A DNA stretch of 64,000 nucleotides from Alopecurus myosuroides (lineage: Eukaryota > Streptophyta > Magnoliopsida > Poales > Poaceae): NCBI GenBank assembly GCA_028641055.1, contig CM054062.1, forward strand, positions 186,743,958-186,807,957, in the 5' to 3' direction. This document shows positions 11,671 through 22,300 of the stretch, piece by piece (within the stretch, counting starts at the first letter, position 1; every line of letters starts with the position of its first letter). The notes under the pieces were generated by a model. It was not told where the DNA came from. It worked only from the letters and a program-made list of their open reading frames with translations, and ran no database searches. The position numbers and the translations under genes are program-made.

Positions 11671-13993
11671 GTTGGCGCCCACCGTGGGGCAACCAGCGGC
11701 GCTGGCTGGAGTTACCGTTCGGACGGGATCGATTTCTGCTACCGGAGAGCGCGTGGTCTGCGGCCTCGTCCACAGATTTGGATCCTTCGACTTTGTCACC
11801 GACAACGCCGGCGATTTCGGCGGTAGGGCCATGCCGGAGGGCGGCTCGGTGCTTTATTTCGGCGCGCACCTCATCTACGTCGCCACCATCATCGACCGCG
11901 AGTACCCCGAGCTGGTGCATGTCGCGGAAGATCCACCTGTTGTTATCGCCGCGCGCGGGAGGCCGCTGAGCCGCTCCGCGGACATTGCAGAGGTGATGAT
12001 GACCGGCCCTGCTGCTGACGCCGGGAAGGGCACGGCTGCTTCCGCTGCGGGCGTCGTCGAGGATCTCGCTGGCCCGAGTGCTGGCGGGAATACGCACAAG
12101 CCTTACGAGAAGGAGTGCAACCTTCCCCTCTCCACTACTCCGACAATCCCTGCGTCTGCTGCACGGACGGGTATGCCGCCTCCCACTGATCTCGAGCTCC
12201 TGACCATGAAGGCGCAGCTCGACCGGCAGCGCCAGGAGCTGCTCGCTGAGCAGGCGGAGTTGGAGAAGATTAGGCTAGAGCTTAGCTTAGATCAGCTTGA
12301 GTACAACAAGGCTCACGGTTTCACACCGGTTGTTAGGAGAGCTAGCAAAGTAGGTGCTACGTGTCGCAACCTAGGCGCCGAGATGGCAACGGTTGTAGAG
12401 GCTCCCAGTCAGTCTGCCACCGCAAACACCTCCACTAGACCCAGATACAGCACACCCGCCAAAACACTTAGAGCTGCTGAGGCTGTAGCTGCCGAGTTGC
12501 CGCATCTATCTGGCGACGCGCGCGTTAGGCAGCAGGAGAGGCTAAACGAGCTGGTGCTAGAGGCCGCTAGGCAGAACGAGGAGTTCCGGAAAGCCAACCC
12601 GGGTGCTGGAGCTTCTCAGGTGGTGCACTCGCACGTGGCTAGATCTAACGATCAGGCTTCATCACCGCATCCTAGTCGTGAGAGAAGCCGGAGTGGGCAT
12701 TCCGGCAAGGGTAGGCAGATGCAGGTGTACGACATGGCTGTCGCCACGAAACAGCTCGCTGTGCCGCGACAGTCCGGTCAGAAACACAACGCTGCAGGAG
12801 CAGGCTTTCAAGCCCATAAAGCTCAAAGCCAGGCCCGAGATGAAGAGCGCCCAGGCCCTTCTCAGCATCCAGTTGCTCAGCCTACTCGGCAGCGGCAGCA
12901 GCCGCGTGCAGTGGCGCCAGCCGCCAACCCGGTGGAGCAGCCTGCAGCTGTGCAGGTGGACAAATATGATGATGGCTACTCGGCCATGGGGTTGGCTGGC
13001 TATGACATTCTGGATCGTGTGGGCGAGCGCGTGTTGGCGCCTGGAGATGCAAGGCACCAGCTGGACCGGATCAGCCTGTCGGCGCGGCTCGAGAACACGG
13101 GACCTCCCGGCCCCGAGTGCTTTGGCCCGCGCATCATGAACGAGCCTTCCATGAAGAACTTCCATCTCGCAAGGGGCACCAAGAGCTACAATGGTAGCAC
13201 CAAGCCGGAGGATTGGCTCAATGACTATGTCACCGCGGTTCATATCGTGAACGGCAACCGGAGATGGGCGGTGCGGTACGTTCCACAGATGCTAGAGGGT
13301 CCAGCTCGCACTTGGCTCAACAACTTGCCCAAGAACAGCATCAATTGCTGGCTGGACTTCTCGGAAGCCTTCATGAGCAACTTCACCAGCACTTACAAGA
13401 GGCCGAATAGGCCACAGCAGCTGTCCGCTTGCAGGCAGCGGGAAGACGAGACGGACCGCGAGTACCTTACTCGGAGGAGCACGTTGCGGAACACCTGTGA
13501 AGGTGTGAATGAGGCCCAAGCCATCACTTGGTTTGCGCAGGGTTGCAGGCATGGCAGTATGTTGTGGCAAAGGTTGCAGAGGGAGATGCCAAACACTCTG
13601 GCGGAGACCATCAAGATTGCGGATCAGTACGCACTCGGTGACCCTACTCAGCCCCTGATGGATTCCTCTGAGCCAAGAAGAAATTTCAACGGCAACAAGC
13701 GCAACGAGTTCCGCAACAAGCGCAGGGGTGACCGAATAGATACTCGGTATGACCCTGAGGAAGTGAATGCAGTGGCTGTTGGAGCTGGGGGCAGCCAAAG
13801 GCAAAAACCTGCTGGAGCCTACGGGCAAAACCAAAACCAGGGCCAAGGCAACAAGAAACCATTCCGCGCTCCTCAGTCGGGTAGCGGCAACTCAGAGCAG
13901 ACAAGGAAGTTCGTCTTCGACGACATGAGGGATGGCCCATGCAGTTTCCATACTCAGCACCCCTCGAGGCCTGCTAACCACACTACCCGATAG
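11642..13993 (+). pseudogene. Copy 1 gag (ends at a premature stop)
   Basis: I place the start at the ATG at 11642, inside the LTR end; the frame then reads through the primer site (RQLAPTVG) without a stop. Copy 3 has the same start and open frame. About 780 residues: an Ala/Pro-rich N part with a conserved TGERVVCGLVHRFGSFDFV, a coiled coil (LELLTMKAQLDRQRQELL, about 12190-12310), a long basic/Gln-rich linker, and the retrotransposon gag fold (YNGSTKPEDWLNDYVTAV to LAETIKIADQYALGD, about 13180-13640). The tail holds a C-x2-H-x9-H-x4-C arrangement (from CSFH, about 13940) like the Tat zinc knuckle. It ends at TAG 13991-13993 where copy 3 has CAG, so this stop is a private lesion. Gag forms the particle and packages the RNA. 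Confidence 0.85.
11673..11689 (+). promoter_or_regulatory. Primer binding site (copy 1)
   Basis: TGGCGCCCACCGTGGGG starts two bases after the LTR. A tRNA 3' end would pair here to prime first-strand synthesis. I do not assign the tRNA with confidence; it is not the tRNA-Asp-type site seen in the Athila-like elements. Confidence 0.88.
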
Positions 13994-15115
13994 TGCGAGT
14001 GGTGGGATCTGATCAGGAACGAAGGCTTGCCTCCTCCTCCTCCTCTGCCAGCTGCAAATGCCAATGTGCAGCCTGCTCGCGCACCCGCGGCTCGGCCTCC
14101 AGTGTTTCCGAGAAGAGAAAACGTGAACCAAGTGGCTTTAGGAGCCAACCGTCACTTCAACAATGAGGGCTACCGCAACAACAACAACAACAACAACCAC
14201 AACCGCAACAACAACAGAGGCAACAACAACTACCAGGGCAACAACAACGGAAACAATGAGGGCGGAGGCCGCAACCAGTACCAAGAACACCATGAGAGCT
14301 ACATGATCTTCACTTCTGAGCCCGTCGACAAGCAGTCACAGCACATGCGAGCCATGGAGGTCAATGATGTGATCCCAGCTGTTCCTCACTATATGCATTG
14401 GTGCAACCAAGAGATCACGTGGTCCCGAGTAGATCATCCCAAGGTGATGCCCAACCCGGGTAGCTACGCTTTGGTGCTGGATCCTACCTTCTTGGGTCCC
14501 GAGAAGAATGTGAGGTTCAGCAAGGTGCTGATCGACAATGGCAGCAGCATCAACATTGTGTACAGAGACACACTCGAGAAGCTTGGGCTGGCCGAGAACA
14601 TGCTGCTACCTAGCAAGACCACCTTCCATGGCATTGTGCCGGGAGTCTCGTGCAACCCGATTGGCCGAGTGTGGATAGATGTGCTATTCGGCACCAGGGA
14701 GAACTGCCGCACAGAGAGCTTGCAGTTCGAGGTGCTTGATCACCAGAGCCCTTACCATGCCCTACTCGGCAGACCTGCGCTGAGCAAGTTCATGGCCTCT
14801 AGCCACACGGCATATCTGAAGATGAAGATCCCTGGTCCCAATGGCGTGATTACCATCTCTGGTGATTACAAGAAGTCCATGGAGTGTGCCTCTGCTGGTT
14901 CTCAGTTGGCGGAGTCCATGGTGATTGCTGCCGAGAAGAAAAAGATGTACGAGGTGGTGGCTATGGCGCAATCCGCGCAAGCTGGTGCGCAGGGCGTGCC
15001 GAGTACCCAGCACGGGACCGCGTTCCAGGCATCTCAAGAGACAAAGAAGGTCCAAGTTGACCCTGAGTTCCCCGACCGCGTAGCCATCATTGGCTCCGGG
15101 TTGGCAGAGAAATAG
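13994..15115 (+). pseudogene. Copy 1 gag C-terminus and aspartic protease
   Basis: In the same frame as gag, past the private stop. First comes a Pro-rich then Asn-rich tail (about 14027-14275), then the protease. The active site reads LIDNGSSINIVY (about 14528-14563), the D-N/G-G-S-S form usual in Tat elements. It is followed by FHGIVPG, the flap-like stretch and YHALLGRPALSKF. The C-terminal linker (TKKVQVDPEFPDRVAIIGSG) ends at TAG 15113-15115, directly before ESELIHFLRENRDVFAW. The same TAG stands at this place in copy 3. Confidence 0.88.
14170..14275 (+). repeat. AAC-type codon microsatellite (poly-Asn tract)
   Basis: Runs of AAC encode an Asn-rich, Arg/Gly-dotted tail of Gag. The matching tract in copy 3 (58276-58412) has different length and order, so it evolves by slippage. 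Confidence 0.85.
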
Positions 15116-16563
15116 GAAAGCGAGCTCATCCACTTCCTCCGTGAGAATCGGGACGTGTTCGCCTGGTACAATGAAGATTTACCAGGAGTCCCGAGGGAGT
15201 TGGTTGAGCACTCGTTACATGTGCGTCCTGACGCCAAACGAGTGAAGCAGGCTATGCGCCGTTTCGGAGATGAGAGAGGGAAGGCCATTGGTGACCAGAT
15301 CACCAAGCTGCTGATAAGCAATTTCATCATGGAGGTGCTACATACGGATTGGCTAGCCAACCCGGTCATGGTCGAGAAGAAGAAGGAGGATCCCAAGGCT
15401 GCTACTGCATGGCGCATGTGTGTTGACTACACCGACTTGAATAAAGCATGCCCCAAGGATCCTTTTCCGCTACCTCGCATCGATCAGGTGATCGATTCCA
15501 CTGCTGGTTGTGAACTGCTGTCTTTCATAGATGCCTACTCTGGTTTTCACCAGATAGCTCTCAATCCTGCTGATCAAATAAATACTGCCTTTATTACCCC
15601 GTACGGGTCTTATTGCTATCGTGTCATGTGTTTCGGGTTGCGCAATGCGGGTGCTACTTATCAGCGGTGCATGCAGAAATGCTTGCACAACCAGCTCGGC
15701 AAGAATGTGCAGGTGTACGTAGATGACATTGTCATCAAAACGAATAAAACACAAACTCTGCTTGCCGATCTTGAGGAAACCTTCGCTAACCTGCGCAAGT
15801 ATAAAATGAAGCTGAACCCGAGTAAATGCACCTTTGGCGTCCCGGCTGGCAAGCTACTCGGCTTCCTGGTGTCTAGTCGGGGCATTTAAGCCAATCCTTC
15901 AAAGATAAAAGCTATTGAAAGCATGTCTTTGCCGAGATCCCTGAAGGATGTGCAGAAAAATTCACTGGTTGTTTGGCATCTCTAAGCCGTTTCCTGGGCC
16001 GAATGGGCGAGAAGGCACTGCCTCTGTACCAGCTGATGAAGAAAAGTGATAAGTTTGTCTGGACTCCGCAAGCGGATGTGGCATTCAATGAGCTGAAGGC
16101 AATGCTGGGTAGCGCTCCTATCTTGGCTAGTCCGCTACCCAAAGAGCCAATGCTGCTATACATTGCTGCTACCAACCGAGTGGTCAGTGTGGTGATTGTG
16201 GTGGAGCGAGAAGAAGAAGGCAAAAGTGTGCAGCGCCCAGTATACTACCTCAGTGAAGTGCTGTCCAGCTCCAAGCAGAACTACCCGCATTACCAGAAGA
16301 TGACCTACGGCGTGTACCTGGGCGCCAAGAAGTTGAAGCATTATTTCCAAGAGCATCCAATCACTGTTGTGAGCTCTGCTCCCATCTCGGATATCATGGG
16401 CAACAAGGAGGCGAGTGGCAGAGTAGCCAAGTGGGCGATCGAGCTGGCCGCGTACGCTCCCGCGTATGCGAGAAGAGAAGCCATCAAGTCTCAGATTCTG
16501 GCGGAGTTTTTGGTGGATTGGGCTGAGGTGCAGTACGAACCCCCTGCTCCAGTTTCCAATTAC
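15116..16563 (+). pseudogene. Copy 1 reverse transcriptase and degenerate RNase H
   Basis: RT motifs in order: WRMCVDYTDLNKACPKDPFP, LLSFIDAYSGFHQIALNP, CFGLRNAGATYQRCM and the catalytic YVDD (about 15716-15727). Lesions: TAA at 15887-15889 where copy 3 has GAG, and an extra A near 15955 (CAGAAAAATTC versus CAAAAATTC) that shifts the frame. The domain after RT has the RNase H fold order (LLYIAATNRVVSVVI, YYLSEVLSSSKQNYPHYQ) but an Ala replaces the first catalytic Asp, so this RNase H is probably inactive in the whole family. Confidence 0.9.
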
Positions 16564-17622
16564 TGGAAGATGCACTTTGATGGCTCGAAGGTGAAGGAAG
16601 GCCTTGGTGCTGGCGTAGTGCTTACGTCACCCAAACGAGATCAGCTCAAATACGTGCTGCAAATTCATTTCAAGGCGTCCAACAATGTTGCAGAGTACGA
16701 GGCCGTGGTGCACGGCTTGCGAGTAGCCAAAGAGGTTGGTGTGCAGCGCATTATATGCTATGGCGATTCAGATCTGGTGGTGCAGCAAGTCTCTGGCACT
16801 TGGGATGCTCTGGATGCCAACATGTCTATGACTGGATTCTTCGAAGGCTGCGAGTTCCAGCATATTCACCGGGCAGAGAATGAAGCAGCAGACGAGCTGT
16901 CCAAGTTGGGATCTTCTCGGCAGTCCATCCCGGCGGGGATTGCTTTGGAGCACTTGAGGAAGCCATCCATCAAGCCATCTCCCAACTCGGAATCCATATT
17001 TGTTCCTTCTCTGCCAAGTGAAGAATCCGTTCCAATGGAGATTGACTGGGAGAATGCAACAGAGAACCCGGGGACTGCCACTCCATACCCGGGGACTGCC
17101 ACTCCTTACTCGGGGACTGCCGCTCCCTACCCGGGGACTGCCACTCCATACCCGGGGACTGCCACTCCTTACTCGGGGACTGCCGCTCCCTACTCGGGGA
17201 CTGCCACTCCCCACTCGGGGACTGTCACTCCTTACTCGGGGACTGCCACTCCATACTCGGGGACTGCTGCCCTCAACCCGGGGACTGTTGCATTCATTGA
17301 GGAGGTTCTTGCCAATCATTCAGGGCTTCAGAGAAGTGCTCCCAACCCTAAAGAGCAGCCAGAGGTGCCTGTCCCGATGGAAGTGGACGAACCAGTGTTT
17401 ACTGCACGGGAGACACCGAGTTGGGCCATGCCCATATTATCCTTTCTAAAGGACGGCACTCTGCCAGAAGATGAGGTGATCGCAAGGCAGATTCATAGAA
17501 GATCCAAGGGCTACACCATATTCAGATATGTGCTGCACAAGAGAAGTGCCACCGGCGTGCTGCAATGCTGTGTGGACCCAGAAGAAGGAGGGGAAATTCT
17601 GTTGGAGATACACCAAGGATAA
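16564..17622 (+). pseudogene. Copy 1 archaeal-type RNase H and repeat linker
   Basis: WKMHFDGSKVKEGLGAGVVL gives the first catalytic Asp, SNNVAEYEAVVHGL the Glu, and CYGDSDLVVQQV the next Asp: the second RNase H typical of Tat elements. Relative to copy 3, 24 nt (eight residues) are missing near 16822. A linker follows with an 11-fold 21-bp repeat (17066-17290), then a conserved stretch (ETPSWAMPILSFLKDG) leading into integrase. The frame ends at TAA 17620-17622 where copy 3 has GAA. Confidence 0.88.
17066..17290 (+). repeat. 21-bp coding minisatellite built from a PPT-like motif
   Basis: Eleven units, each with CGGGGACTG, encode Pro/Ser-Gly-Thr-Ala/Val-x-Pro-Tyr. Units 1-3 and 4-6 look like a 63-bp duplication. 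The core CTCGGGGACTGC is almost the polypurine tract before the 3' LTR (25276-25288). Copy 3 has only about six occurrences at the same site. Confidence 0.95.
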
Positions 17623-18687
17623 TGCGGGCACCACGCCTCTTCTCGGGCATTGGTCAAGAAAGCTTTCCGGCATGGCTTCTACTGGCTCACAGCTCTGCAG
17701 CAAGCTGAAGACATCGTGAGGAAGTGCAACGGCTGCCAGATGTTCGCAAGTAAGATCCACATGCCGGCTTCCGAGTTGAAAACCATTCCTATTACTTGGC
17801 CGTTTGCTGTATGGTGTTTGGACATGGTTGGCCCCTTCAAGCCGGCTAGAGGCAACATGACACACATCTTAGTCATGGTGGACAAGTTCACCAAATGGAT
17901 TGAAGTGAAGCCTATTCGGAAGTGCGATGGAGCTACAGCCGTGAAATTCTTAAAGGATGTGATCCTGAGATACGGCTATCCGCACAGCATCATCACGGAT
18001 AACGGTACAAATTTTGCTGAAGGAGCAATGGTGCGGTTCTGCAGAGATAAGCACATCCGACTAGATGTCGCATCTGTTGCGCATCCCGCCTCCAATGGGC
18101 AAGTGGAAAGAGCAAACGGCATGGTGCTAGCAGGCATAAAGCCAAGACTGATTGAGCCACTGCTGAAAACACCTGGGTGTTGGTTAGACGAGTTGCCAGC
18201 GGTGTTCTGGAGTCTAAGGATTACCCCTAACCAGTCAACCGGCTACACGCCATTCTTCTTGGTATACGGGGCTGAGGCCGTGTTGCCAATAGACCTAGAG
18301 CATGACTCCCCCCGAGTAACCCTCTACACTGAGGTGGAGGCGAGAGAAGCTCGAGAAGATGATGTTGACCTGCTCGAAGAAGCAAGAGAGCTTACTCTGT
18401 CACGTTCAACTATCTACCAGCAAAACCTGCGGCGTTATCATAGCCGAAAGGTGAACCCAAGGGTTTTCCGAGAAGGAGACATGGTCCTTAAGCTTGTGCA
18501 ACGCACAGCCGGGATGCACAAGTTGTCTCCTCCATGGGAAGGGCCCTTCATTGTGAGCAAAGTGCTGCACAATGATGCCTATTATCTCGTGGACGTGCGT
18601 CCATCATAGGAGAACAGGGCAGATAAAGCTGGAGAGGAATCCAAGCGCCCCTGGAATGTAGCCCTACTTCGTCGCTTTCATTCGTAA
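17623..18687 (+). pseudogene. Copy 1 integrase
   Basis: Zinc-binding HHCC start (GHHASSRALVKKAF, then CNGC), catalytic core with Asp in WCLDMVGPFKPARGNM, Asp in SIITDNGTNF and Glu in SNGQVERANGM, then a C-terminal DNA-binding part with PPWEGPFIVSKVL. A TAG at 18607-18609 (CAG in the matching codon of copy 3) cuts the last 26 codons; the original end is TAA 18685-18687. It would insert the cDNA. Confidence 0.9.
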
Positions 18688-19359
18688 GCAAAGATGTGTA
18701 TGTACTCTCTTATCCGAGTTAAAATTCTACTCTGCAATCTGAAATTAAGCTCGGGGACTGCCCTCGTCCAAACTTACTCTGTGTGTTCCTACTCGGCTTC
18801 GCTTTTTTCCACTTGGTTGCTCTGCTTAAAATTTCACAAGTACATTTAGTATTGTGTTTAAACCTACATGACAACTCTTCGACTCTGCTGTTGTCCGAAA
18901 CCTGGCTTCATGGCAAGCAAGAGAACAAGCAAAAGGTCAATGAGCACAAGAAAAACTACTAAGGAAAGAAAGAGTGCAGGAACCGAGTAGGATGTCTTTT
19001 ACTGTTGTTTCTTGTTAACTCCTTTTCGGCTAAGTGGTGGGTTGCGTTACTATGAGTGTTTCTAAGTGTCTAAGTATTTGCAACTCCGACTTTGACGTCT
19101 TGTGACTCGAATACCAAAAAAGCAACAAGTTGCGGGTAAGAGCTGAGATGAAAAGGAAGAGCGAATAAGAAATGCAACTCGGGGACTTTCATGATAACGC
19201 AACCCGGCATCGAGCCAAGGCTGCTCAAATTGACTAAGTGAAATATCAAACGTGAATAAAACTGAGTAGCAAGCGACAAACGTAATTGTTTCGATACATC
19301 TGCACCCGGCATCCCGGGGATCTGATAAAAGTTTCAAGCATAAAAGTTGCAGGAGGTGA
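18688..19359 (+). other. Spacer between pol and the antisense gene
   Basis: No gene on either strand. It holds two further polypurine-like motifs (GCTCGGGGACTGCC near 18751 and AACTCGGGGACT near 19172). Pol and the antisense gene converge on it, so it probably supplies 3' ends for one or both RNAs. The corresponding region of copy 3 (62707-63362) is clearly homologous. Confidence 0.75.
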
Positions 19360-22300
19360 TCAGGTGGAGGTAGCAGCATCTTTGATGGTGGCCTTGGCGA
19401 CATCAGCTTCAGTGTTGGTCCTGGCGGCATCAGTCTCGGAGGTAGCCTTGGCACTTTCAGCTTCCGAGTTGGTGGCGTCAGTCTTCGCCGCATCAGCTTC
19501 TGGATTGGTGGCAGCCTGATCAGAGGTGGCCGTGGCCACCGAGATGACGTCTGTTGCCGAGGTGGAGGGAGCAGCTTGGGTGCGGAGAAGCGCCGTGTCG
19601 TCGAGGGCAGCACCTGATGAAGTGCCGAATTCGAGCGCCGCGGTGTCGATAACCATCTTCTCGCTCTCGGCCTCATCTTCGCTATCCGCGACAACTGCAG
19701 CCTTCCCCTTCCCGGTCTTCTCGCTAGCACTGTTGAAGCAGCTCAGGCCCTCGGACTCAGTGGCTTCCTCGTCGTCATCGTCATCTTCGTCGTCATCCTC
19801 GCCCTCCACCTCCGTGTCGGGCTCGGTGACGCCGTCGATGTAGCCCGCGGTATCCGCGTAGGATGCAATCTCGTACGCAACCGACTGGCAGCGAGCCACG
19901 CAGTCGGTATCCTTCTCCCACCTCGAATCCCGGCGCATCTCGAGGATGAGGTTGAGATCAAGATTGTCATACCAGCTGCAGACGAAGAGGAGCAGCATGT
20001 CCGCGCCTGCCCGAGCTCCGGAAGCCCGCCACTTCTTCAGCTCGGCCTTGACGCCGTTCAGCTTCTCGGCAAGTCCGCGAATGGTTGCTGGCGCAGTGTC
20101 CCGCGGCCAGAACAGGTCATGGAGCTTGAAGGCAGTGCGCACCAGATCGGTGCCCACGCCCCTCAGACGCTGGAGCTGCCCCTGCATGTTGGTGAAGCAG
20201 TCTTCAATTGAAGCTTTTGTATCCATGGGCTGCCCCTTCTCGGTGCGAGCTGCTTGGGCCTTTGAGAGAGCTGGTTTGCAGGCCGAGCTTAGGTCGGGGA
20301 AGATTTCTGAAGAAGCTATCAAAAAGATTAGAAACAGAGATAGAGCAGAGAAGCGAATCAAGCAGCAGAGAAGCAAAAATAACAGCAAAGCGCAGGGAAG
20401 CGGGTACTTACTGTTCAGCTCGCAGAGTAGCGACTGCAGTGTTTTCTCCCAGGACTCCTCGTCGGCAACATGCCTTTCTTCCACCCTCCGGAACTGGGCC
20501 AGCTGGAGCATGAGATCCGAGTTGCTTTTCCTCAGCGTGTCGCACTCCAGCTCGAGAGCCCGCTTCTCGGCCTTGGCAGTTGCCTCAAACTTTTTCTTCT
20601 CGGCCACTATTTTATTCTTCTCGGCAGCTAGATCAACGGCTTTTTGGAGAGCGGTTCGCAGTTGGAGTTGGAGAGGTTCCAACTCGGTGGTGTATTCCTT
20701 CTTCAGCTCCACAGCCTGGCTAGCCAACTGCTGCTGCACCTCGGCGGGCTTGAGGCAGTCGAGATGCTCCTCGACAAACTTCTTATGGTCTTCTGTGAAG
20801 AGCAAAACACAATCAGCAGAGTAGCAAAGATGGGAGGAAGGAAAACAAGCCGAGAAAAGCACCAACTCACCTTCCAGCCTCTTGATCGTAGTTTGACCGC
20901 TCTCAACAAAGACGCGGCAGTTCGCATGCTCCTCTGCCAAGGTCTTGAACTTGCCTGCAGAAAGGAATCGATTAGAGCAGAAAGCAAAAGCGGGCGTAAA
21001 CACAAAACGCAGGAACCGCGTAGCTAAAAGCTTACTCTCGATCTCGGAGATCTGGAGGGTGCGATCCATGACCTCCTTCTCCGTCGCCTCATCGGTCTTG
21101 CGCTCAATTTCGAGGGCCTCAAGGCGCCTTCTAGCGATGCTGTGGTTCCAGAGCAATCGCCGGAACAAGTTTGTTCTCTTCAAGAGGCTATTCTGAGAAG
21201 CATAAAGGGAACGAATCAGACACAAATCGGGAAGATTCAACCCGAGAAGACGGCAACTCGGTTGAGTATCCGTCTACTCGGCCAGAATCTCGGGGACTGG
21301 GTGATGGATAAGAAGAAGGAGAAGAGTAGAAGAAAAGAAAAAGGCAACTCGAGTTGGGTGAGCAAAACTTACTGCAAAAGCTTGTTCGATGTCCTCTGCG
21401 GCCTTGCGGTGGACGAACAGCTTGGCGGCGAGCGTGCTGGTCTTGGACGAGATGGTCATGGGATTGTACCCCATGCCCGCCTTGTTCCAGTCGATGCGCA
21501 TATGATCCAAGTCGCCCAAAGCCAAGCCGTGCCAGTTCTTGTTGCCGAGGATGTCGCTGTTCCATTCGGCGTCGATGAAGCCCACTCGATCAATCATCTC
21601 CTCGAGTCCCCTGGACGTCACCTCGGTCTCCTGGACCTCGCGCGAGTAGATTGAGAGGGATCTGTCCTTGTTCCGGGCTGGCGGCTTGGAATCCACAGCC
21701 GTGGCCTGCTTGCCCTTCCTGATAGCAAGTTTCTTCTCGGCAGCAGTTATCGGGATGTTGTGCTGCTTGCTTATCTTCACCAAGTAAGGTGGATAGGATG
21801 GCGGGTCTGGCAAACTTGATCCAGCGGCCGCGTCAGCGGCTGCGCCGGAATCGCCAATGACGAGCTGCCCGGCCCTAGCAACAGGTTTGACAATTGGTTG
21901 GGGCGGCGGCATCGTGGCAGAGTCGTGCGCAGCGCCACGAGGAGGGTTCCTGCGGACGTTGGCGTCAGGCGGGCCAGTTTGCTTGTCAGAGGCCTGCTTC
22001 TCGGAAGCCTTCTTCTCGACGATTTTCTTGTCGGCGGCCTTCTTCTCGGCGGCCTCCTTCTTGGCTGGAGGGCTCGCTGTAATCTTGGGCTTCTTCTCGG
22101 CAGGCTCCTTCTTGATTGGATGGCTTGTTGTGATCTTGGTCTTCTTCACCGGCGGGGAGCTCGGTGCAGTGGATGAAGTGCCTTGCTGGGTAGGCGGCAC
22201 CAAGGGCGCGCTACCCTGCGCAGCGTCCGGCTGCGCGTGGCCCTGCAGGTCTTGCACCATCTCATCAATTATGTCGACCTGCTGCTCGGCAGCGGGACCT

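Noticed and set aside
19946..20824. A 292-codon + strand frame, and others at 21857-22489 and 23592-24320
   Set aside because: They lie opposite the antisense exons, and several cross its introns. Low-complexity Ser/Arg-rich translation fits mirror images of GC-rich minus-strand codons.
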